The translations under genes were made by a program, and so were the position numbers. The notes beneath the pieces were generated by a model, which was not told the origin of the DNA, made no database searches, and saw only the letters and a program-made list of their open reading frames with translations. DNA of 64,000 nucleotides from Hydractinia symbiolongicarpus (Eukaryota > Cnidaria > Hydrozoa > Anthoathecata > Hydractiniidae), in contig NC_079884.1 in the NCBI RefSeq assembly GCF_029227915.1, positions 16,928,001 to 16,992,000 of the forward strand, in the 5' to 3' direction. This document shows, piece by piece, positions 57,201-64,000 of this stretch (position 1 is the first letter of the stretch; each line of letters starts with the position of its first letter).

Positions 57201-58879
57201 GCCTTCAATCTTTACTCTATATAATTTTTCGTTAAACTGAGGTCATATTTCTACTATATTACTATTATAGTGACCAGACATCGTCTGACGACATTGATGA
57301 TGAAATTGACTTCCACTACGAGGATTATAATGAGAAAGTCATCCTGGCATCTAAGGAAGAGCAGGACCACATGAAGGAATTCTATGAGTGGTTAAAAAGC
57401 ATGGATGGTGGATTGAGACCAGTGCGATCAGCTCTGCAGTATCGAGATGTAGTTATGAACATTTTACATTTTTTGGATCCATCTGGAAAACATTATGAAC
57501 AAATTGTTTTTCTTCGAAAAGAACTAAACACTTGGGTCAGTTATTTTGAGGCAAAAGGAAGAAAACCTGGCACCATAAAAACAAATTTGGGCTCTGTGAT
57601 GATATTTTACGACTATGTAATAATAACTCAGCCTGAATTTGTTAAAGGAATCCCAAGGTACAAAATGATGTTGGACTTATATTATAGAGCTTAAAAAATT
57701 AGCTAACAAGTCTTTTTAAATTTTTTAAAAAGCTCTTTTCGTTCTCAAGATATTCACATTTAAAGAATTTCAGATTTAATTATGCTGCAATTATGATGTC
57801 ATATTTCAGTAATAGCAAATTTGGACATTTTCTTTCATCAGCAAATTTAGACCTGTTAAGGGGTATGCATTCAAACTTTACCAATGCATAGATATTATAA
57901 AGGTTAATTGATTACTATAATTTTTTTTGCCAAAATGACACTCGTTTGCTCGTTCCAGGCCTCCTAATCTTTTGCTGACGAACTAATAACTTGGGATCTG
58001 TATGTCGGTTTGCAATCAAATTTTGTGGGTAAGCTTGTGTAAGCCCCATATGTTAAATTTAAAAAGACTTGTTAGCTAACTTCGGGTTCCCTTTAAGGTG
58101 GCCACGAGCAAAGATACTTTCATGCGAAGTGGGATTAATTAGTGGTGTCGCAACTATCACAATCATGATTGAAAAACATGGCAAACAGCTGGAAGACCTT
58201 ACGAAGTTGCCCACTCCGCAGAAGATTGTCAAAGTGGACAATTCAGACCACAAGAAAGAATCAATAAAGATCTTATTGAGTGCGGCTTGTAGCAGGTTAC
58301 CTCCAAGTCGCAGGTCATATTGTCATGTGCGTGATTATCTCATAACGTACATTGTGTTGGGAAATGCGAGCAGAGCAGGAGCCATCAGCAACATGACGAT
58401 GAAAGAGGTACAACCAGATGGTTTATACATTATCTTGGTTAAAGACCATAAAACTGCAGCGACTGCTGGGCTGCTGGACCTGCAATGTTGTCCATAGAGA
58501 AAGTAGTCATGCCTCATCTGCGCATTTTTGTCCACCACATGCAAAATTGCTTGAGTGGCATCATTCTTCATGCTGAATGTCAAGTGTTTGTGAGCTGGAG
58601 TGGCAAGAAAATGGCTGGATCAAGTTTTGAAAGGCCAGCGTTGGTGTTCACCTGGAAAGAAACATCACTACCACTCTGTTAAGAAAGGTGACGGCAACCA
58701 CAGTGCACCAAAATGCACCAGAGTTCAGACAGCCTGTTACTGATTTGATGAATCACGACATCAAGACAGCAAAAAAAGAATATTTTCTTGTTGAAAAAAA
58801 GAAGTCAATTTTAGAAGGAATCAATATTTGGGTGCAATTTTGGAGGGTCTTTGTATTTTTAGGCGGTAAGGAGAATTAA
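54300..58879 (+). pseudogene. Crypton-like multi-exon gene: C2H2 zinc finger plus tyrosine recombinase, decayed
   Basis: Exon-like blocks with GT/AG edges at about 54302-54358, 54448-54494, 54661-54800, 55023-55325, 55796-56040, 56180-56290, 56393-56492, 56611-57132, 57273-57656 and 58078-58879. The N-terminal blocks are of no known family. CPVCGR, then across an intron MLKKHLMKVH, form a C2H2 finger. The last two blocks are a tyrosine recombinase: GNASRAGAISNMTM (catalytic Arg), DHKTA (Lys), TTTLLRKVTATTVHQN (Arg region) and LMNHDIKTAKKEYFLVEKKK with the His and the nucleophile Tyr. Frameshifts occur near 55180, at an 8-bp duplication GCTGCTGG near 58468, and near 58665. Cryptons are DNA transposons moved by such enzymes, and some have become host genes. 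Termini not found; this copy looks inactive. Confidence 0.6.
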
Positions 58880-58884
58880 GGTGT

Positions 58885-59875
58885 GATTACCCTGTAACTT
58901 TTTTCACATATAAATATACATAAAAATGAATTTGTTAACTAAATGTAAGACATACCTGTTGAAATGTACAAAGCTTGTTAATAACCGGCAACTGTCCCTT
59001 GAGAACTAAAATGTAATAATATAAATAATAAATATGTATCCATTTACTAATCATCAGTGTTTGACTTAAATATTGAAAGTGATCTGCGAAAATGACGATA
59101 ATTTTTTCAGCATTTCTTCTCATTTTTTTTTGGCTTGGATCGCATCTTTTTGCAAGCGAAATACGCTTTAGGAATTGTTTTCAAACCTAGGAACTCATTA
59201 AGTATTGAGGTAAAAATGAAACTATCTTGAAGAGAAAAAAAAACTTGTAAAATGAAGGAAACTTTTCTTTCTTCCTTTTAGAGATTTAATTGATTTTGAA
59301 TTCTTGTTTACACATTTAAACAATAGGTGCTTATGTGAGTTTTTTTACCTGTTGAATATTTCGCAATAATTAAAAAAAACTTTAAAACACCGAAAATAAA
59401 ATTTATGAGTAATGCACGTTTTTAAATATTGAATTTTGATCAGCGAATTTCTTGTTTGTCACGCAAATTTGATCTGCAAAAAAAAGTGGAAACAAAACAG
59501 TGGAAGCATTTAACAGCTCTATCTTGACTGTTATGCAAATATAAGTATAAAGATAGACTAAAATTTTTTAAAGACATATAACATAAATAGTAGTTATCGC
59601 ACAGTGTCGTGAATAGTATTGACATTATTCTATTTAAATTTTTATATTCGAGTTTTCCTATTTCAGTCTTGAGGTGAGTAAAATATATGAAAAAAAAAAT
59701 GACAATATTTTTTGCGAACAAGTGCAAAAACTAGTTTATCATATAAACCGGGCAAAATTCATTGTATTCAGTAGACTTGGTGTTTAAGATGTTTACTATC
59801 TTTACTATTGTTATATTTTAGATTAGTTTATAATTGTTTTGTATGACTGGGGGTTTTACCTATCTCAGTAAATAT
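58885..59875. other. Non-coding DNA, nothing recognised
   Basis: AT-rich; no supported feature. Confidence 0.4.
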
Positions 59876-59879
59876 ATTG

Positions 59880-61350
59880 AAGTTAACAGTGGTAGCACAA
59901 TTACAAGATACCCCCAGTCTTTAATAACAAGAAGCCATATAATCGTTATGTTGATGAATTGAAAGCATGGACATTATTAACAGATTTAGAGAAGGAGAAG
60001 CAAGGCATCGCAGTGGCCTTATCTTTACCAGAAGAAGTTTCAACACAAGTACGAGATAAAGTGTTCAGTGAGATTAATATTGCTGATTTGGATAAAGAAA
60101 ATGGAATAGACACTTTGATAGCGTTATGGACAACTTGTTTAAGAAAGATGAATTAACTGACATGTATGAACATTACACAAACTTTGAACATTATAAAAGA
60201 AAAAGTGATGAAACTATGGAGTCGTATATAATAGAATTTGAAAAGTTGTACAATAAAACAAAAAAATTTGATATGGCATTACCAGAAAGTGTTTTAACAT
60301 TCAAATTACTTGATGGAGCTTGTTTAAAACATTCGGACAGACAGTTTGTACTTACTGGTGTAAACTATGAAGAAGTAAATACTATGTTACAAATGGAAAG
60401 TGCATTAAAAAAGTTTTCGGAGAACAATCATTACCCACTAATAGCAATGAGAGCATAAAAGTTGAACCATCTATTACTAAAGCAGAACCTGTTTTATTAC
60501 TGGAACTCATGGAAATCCAGTTAGACCTTGAAACGAACATTTCAGATATATGGTAACAGAAATAATTATGATTGAAACAATCAACAACCATTACATAAAA
60601 GAAATAATCCACTCGATGAAAAGGGTGAACCACTTAGATGTCACATTTGTCAGTCAGTTCACTTTGCTCGGTTTTGTCCTCATGGGAATAAAACCTTTGA
60701 CAAGACAGTGTTCCAAGCAAGTGGTGAAAATGATATGGTGGAAAAAGCAGTTCTTTTTATGGGCGCAGTGATTGAAGATAAAAGTGTTTTATTGTAAGAA
60801 GCTCTTAACTGTGCCGTACTAGATAGTGCTTGCTCAGCTACTGTTACGGGAGAAGATTGGCTTAAGTGCTATTTGGATTCACTGACAACAAAACAAAAGT
60901 GTAAAATACAACGATCTCCCAGTGCCACTGTTTTTCGATTCGGTGGTGGGAAAAAATTAAAAGCCAATGGCAAAGTTAAAATACCATGTAATATGGCTGG
61001 CATGGAATGTGAAATTGTGACAGACAGTTGAATGTGATATACCTCTTCTTCTTAGTAAAATAGCTATGAAGAAATCGGACATGAAATTAGATCTGGTAAA
61101 CTACACTGCTGAAATATTTGGTACATTAGTTGATTTGCAGAATACAACATCATGCCATTATTGCGTACCCTTGAAAGAGGATGAAGTCTGTTTATTCAAC
61201 TTAATATTGATAAATGAGTTGTTTAAAGAAAATGAAAAGAAAGTTGTAAAACTGCACAAGCAATTTGGACATACCACTGCGAAATGGTTAGCAAGTTTGT
61301 TGGTTGATGCAAAACTATATGCATATATATGTATACAGCCCTTAAAATTA
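59880..61350 (+). pseudogene. Second Ty1/Copia remnant: gag, protease and integrase start
   Basis: A primer-binding-like TGGTAGCA at 59890-59897 opens it. Gag pieces: 59959-60156 (LTDLEKEKQGIAVALSLPEE) and 60126-60458 (EFEKLYNKTKKFDMALPESV, close to the first element's gag). A zinc knuckle in another frame near 60625 reads CHICQSVHFARFC, one residue shorter than usual. The protease word AVLDSACSATVTG is at about 60815, and the integrase zinc start VVKLHKQFGHTTAKWL at 61240-61290. The copy ends near 61340 before the integrase core. It is frameshifted throughout and belongs to a different Copia lineage from the 23-kb element. Confidence 0.75.
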
Positions 61351-61379
61351 GAATTTTTTTACGTCAGCAAATAAACTAC

Positions 61380-62610
61380 CGACGTGACATACATTTTAAC
61401 TGATTTGCGTTGGCATTGCATCAGCAATATTTTTTTGTAGTAAAATTATATTTCAGCTGGCAATAACTTTTGTTATTCACCTTTTATTAGGGCTAGACCT
61501 CTCATAAATTCGATGCATTGATCTCCTAAGATGATGACAAATGGGAATGGAGTACAAGTCTTATTGACATACAGTACAGGAAAAAGGTTGTTTAACATAT
61601 CGAGCGCGCAATATGAGCAGACTCCCTCAATACACAATGTACCGCATTTATAATAATAAGAAACAAAATAAATTGTCACAATCTATTGTGAATCTAGTAT
61701 CATGACAAAATCCGTCTTGATGTGTCGCGATGGTAGGTGTTAATGAAAATAAAGAAAAAGTTTTTTTGTTTAAAACACCGCTGATTTATCTTTTATTTTA
61801 TTTTAAATAAGTCTATTTTATAAGAAATTTTTTAACTTTCGTATTTATTGAAATAAACCTAGCGCATTGCTTTTTCAACATATTTTTTTCTGTTACTGAG
61901 AAAATCAGACAAAGATAATACTCAACTTATGATCCCGAACACAATCTTCTTTCTTTCCACGTGCAATACAAATAATATTCAGGGGCGCGCCTTTCTGATA
62001 TACTGAAGTGACCAGGCTGTTTAAATTTCTGGTTGAGTTTACTTTAGGTCGCGTGTAAATAGACTTTTACTAAATTCCATACCAAGCACTGTTCAGCCTT
62101 ACACTTTGCTTTATTATTTTTAAGCAAGTGTGTTTTTTAAAACAGACACTTTCGATGAGCCTAATAAAAGCAAAAGCATACAGCAAGCATACAAGCTTTA
62201 TATTTTAAACTTGTTTATTTTATTTTGAACTCATTTTCGTTTCGATCCCATCGCGTGACTGTACTCAAGCTAATAAAAAACACGATCATGGTCGTGTTTT
62301 TCAGTCTTTACATTACAACTTCAGACATATGTTCTCTTTTATGAACTAGAAGGTTTAGCTAGGGAATGGAACTTGGGGATGAGTTTGGTAGCGCTTTCAA
62401 ATACCTAGGATTAGATTTACATGAGATAACAACCATTTATATTTTTTTCAAAAAAAGATAAAAAATACAATGTTTTAAATTGAAAAGAATAAAAATTTCG
62501 GTATGATAATAGGGAAATAAAATACTTTGATCAGCCCCGCTTTTTTATTTATTTATTTCATAAAAGCGAGTCTAACTATCATGAGACAGTTAAGCAAAAA
62601 CATCTCAAGC
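61380..62610. other. Non-coding DNA, nothing recognised
   Basis: AT-rich. A 20-bp palindrome AAACACGATCATGGTCGTGTTT-like lies at about 62278-62299. No gene. Confidence 0.4.
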
Positions 62611-62617
62611 AGGAAAT

Positions 62618-62788
62618 ATGGCTCCATCACTGTCTTTATATACAAAACAGAAAATAACCGCTTTATATAAATTTCATAAAAAACACGCTGACATTGTCAG
62701 AGTTCTCGCTGATGAGAATATAGTTGTATTGAGACAGACAGTTTCGAAAATTATTTATAGAATTAATACAACAGGCTCAGTTGACTAG
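62618..62788 (+). pseudogene. Tc1/mariner-type transposase, N-terminal fragment
   Basis: 56 codons from ATG with ALYKFHKKHADIVRVLADEN and VVLRQTVSKIIYRINTTGSV, the helix-turn-helix pattern of Tc1-like transposases (DNA binding at the element ends). It ends at TAG. The LINE piece at 62841 separates it from the catalytic fragment at 63275. Confidence 0.6.
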
Positions 62789-62840
62789 CAGAGTCTTGTC
62801 AATTGAGTTAGAAGCTATGAAACCTGTGTATGAAGTGTTA

Positions 62841-63274
62841 TGTTGTACAGTAGTGAGATATGGGCAGTGAAGCTGGAAGATCTTGACCTTTTAGAAAGGA
62901 ATGATATGAGAATGGTTAGGTGGATGTGTAACGCCAGTCTGAGAGACAGAAAGAGTTCAGATGAGCTAAGAAGCATGCTAAGTATCCGTTGAATTAAAGA
63001 TGTTATCCAGATAAGAAGATTGAATTGGCTGGGGCACTTGGAAAGAATGGAGGGGGATAATTGGGTAAGAAAGTGTGAGACTTGATAGTTCCTGGGACAA
63101 ATCCCAGAGGAGACCGAGAAAGACTTGGTAGGAGATAATAAGGACAGACTTGATACAAAGGAAGTTGAGTTTAGATCTAACACAGCCTAGATCATATTGG
63201 AAGAGGGTCATTAATATATCCTGTCCAACCCATGCTAGCATGGAAAACGGACATTAAGCCGAGAATGATGATGA
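62841..63274 (+). mobile_element. LINE 3' end, truncated, with ATG-rich tail
   Basis: Plus-strand coding remains YSSEIWAVKLEDLDLLERND, MVRWMCNASLRDRKSSDELR and RRLNWLGHLERM are the C-terminal end of a LINE-type reverse transcriptase protein, with at least two stops. It ends with GAATGATGATGA, a tail typical of such elements. It is 5'-truncated and inserted in the Tc1-like remnant. Confidence 0.7.
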
Positions 63275-63545
63275 GACGGAAATTAGGCTGGGTAGAGTGG
63301 AATCAAGTACTGCCAGCTAATACGTATTCCCAACCAAATTGCATGACTGGAGTTTGTCCAAAAATGTGTCGAATGTAAAGACGACTTTGCCAATGTAATC
63401 TTCACTGATGAATCGACAATAATGTTAGACAAACATGGGAGGTTATGCTTTAGAAAAAGAGGAGAACTATCAAAATTGAAGCCCACCCTAAAGCAGCCAT
63501 ATAAGGTACATGTATGGGCTGGAATTTCGAAACGGGAACCCACGA
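63275..63545 (+). pseudogene. Tc1/mariner-type transposase, catalytic fragment
   Basis: Plus-strand words RRKLGW near 63275 and DDFANVIFTDESTIMLDKHG near 63395 (a catalytic Asp in FTDES), then KPTLKQPYKVHVWAGISKRE. The rest is lost at the junction with Penelope sequence at 63546. Confidence 0.65.
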
Positions 63546-64000
63546 ATACTTTGATTTTACAGAATTGTTATTATAAAGACATAAGTCTAACGCATCCATA
63601 ATACATTCTGTCGATGGTTTCTTAAATATTCTTTTATCCATGATTTTTTGCACGGAATCTAAACCATTTCTATTGTCAATGCTAGGAAACATGTTAACAA
63701 TATCAAAAGATACCAATTGAGTGTGATCAGGTATGCCTTTTTCGTTAATTGAATCAATAATGTCCAGTAAGTGAGACGTGTTCTTAATTCTACTACGCAT
63801 ATTTTCAGTAAACGGTGCACATATAACTTCAAGAAATCTAGCTAAATTCTCGATAGCAGTGTTACAACCAGAAGTAAGTAATCGTACTGGAGTACCAGCC
63901 TTGTGAGTTTTGTAAAGAGTGGAGTTTTTGCCTGGACAGGCATTCTCATTCACTATATATTCTTTCCATTGCTTTGATATTTCACCATTTTTAAACCATT
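63546..64000 (-). pseudogene. Penelope-like reverse transcriptase fragment, runs off the window
   Basis: Minus strand, open from beyond 64000 to the junction near 63546: WKEYIVNENACPGK, KTHKAGTPVRLLTSGCNTAI, IKNTSHLLDIIDSIN and the palm word LVSFDIVNMFPSIDNRNGL (catalytic Asp). Ends at LDLCLYNNNSV where Tc1-type sequence begins. Same family as the fragment at 46176 but carrying the part that one lacks. Confidence 0.85.

Overview
The window is eukaryotic and AT-rich: the one clear host gene has spliced exons, intergenic space is large, and transposable elements of many classes are present. The element proteins (a Polinton-like element with Bro-N and DUF4116-like genes, a HECT-linked integrase, Copia, Penelope and Tc1 pieces, short Helitron-like units) resemble families I associate with cnidarian genomes. 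A cnidarian host is therefore my best guess, but it is an inference from memory.

Host gene. The minus strand carries NDUFA9 (mitochondrial complex I, 39 kDa subunit). I assembled it from ten exons between 41857 and 5103 whose splice phases all agree; only the first, targeting-peptide exon was not located. One intron, 8301-41308, is 33 kb and holds most of the mobile DNA in the window.

Polinton-like element, 10842-33979. It has terminal inverted repeats of about 0.3 kb and sits inside a dispersed repeat that ends in a tRNA-derived SINE; an uninterrupted copy of that repeat at 48540-49700 shows both flanks. Recognisable remains are a DUF4116-like repeat protein, an acidic-tailed protein, a SAP-like protein, a 154-residue protein tandemly triplicated in 662-bp units, two conserved proteins of unknown role, a major capsid protein, an A32-like packaging ATPase, a Bro-N-like protein and a protein-primed family B DNA polymerase. 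Nearly all are frameshifted or interrupted, and the polymerase has its middle third inverted. No integrase or adenain-type protease was seen. Later insertions are a Copia retrotransposon (23053-27888), two nested TAA/TTA-target elements (11073-13007 containing 11406-12604), a 2.2 kb repeat insertion (about 17080-19285) and a G-run/C-run bounded insertion (28553-29361).

Second DNA transposon, 35162-39785. It is bounded by 50-bp inverted repeats and a 6-bp target duplication. It carries an integrase-core transposase gene on plus and a HECT-like ubiquitin-ligase gene on minus. The termini and target duplication fit an IS3EU-like element. The catalytic glutamate is replaced by lysine in this copy.

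Right third, 42-64 kb. Short Helitron-like units with 3' hairpin plus CTAG ends (some in tandem), a Penelope fragment with a GIY-YIG domain and a hammerhead-like motif, a TA microsatellite, the intact SINE-bearing repeat, a decayed C2H2 plus tyrosine-recombinase (Crypton-like) gene at 54.3-58.9 kb, a second Copia remnant at 59.9-61.4 kb, and a Tc1/LINE/Penelope patchwork at the right edge.
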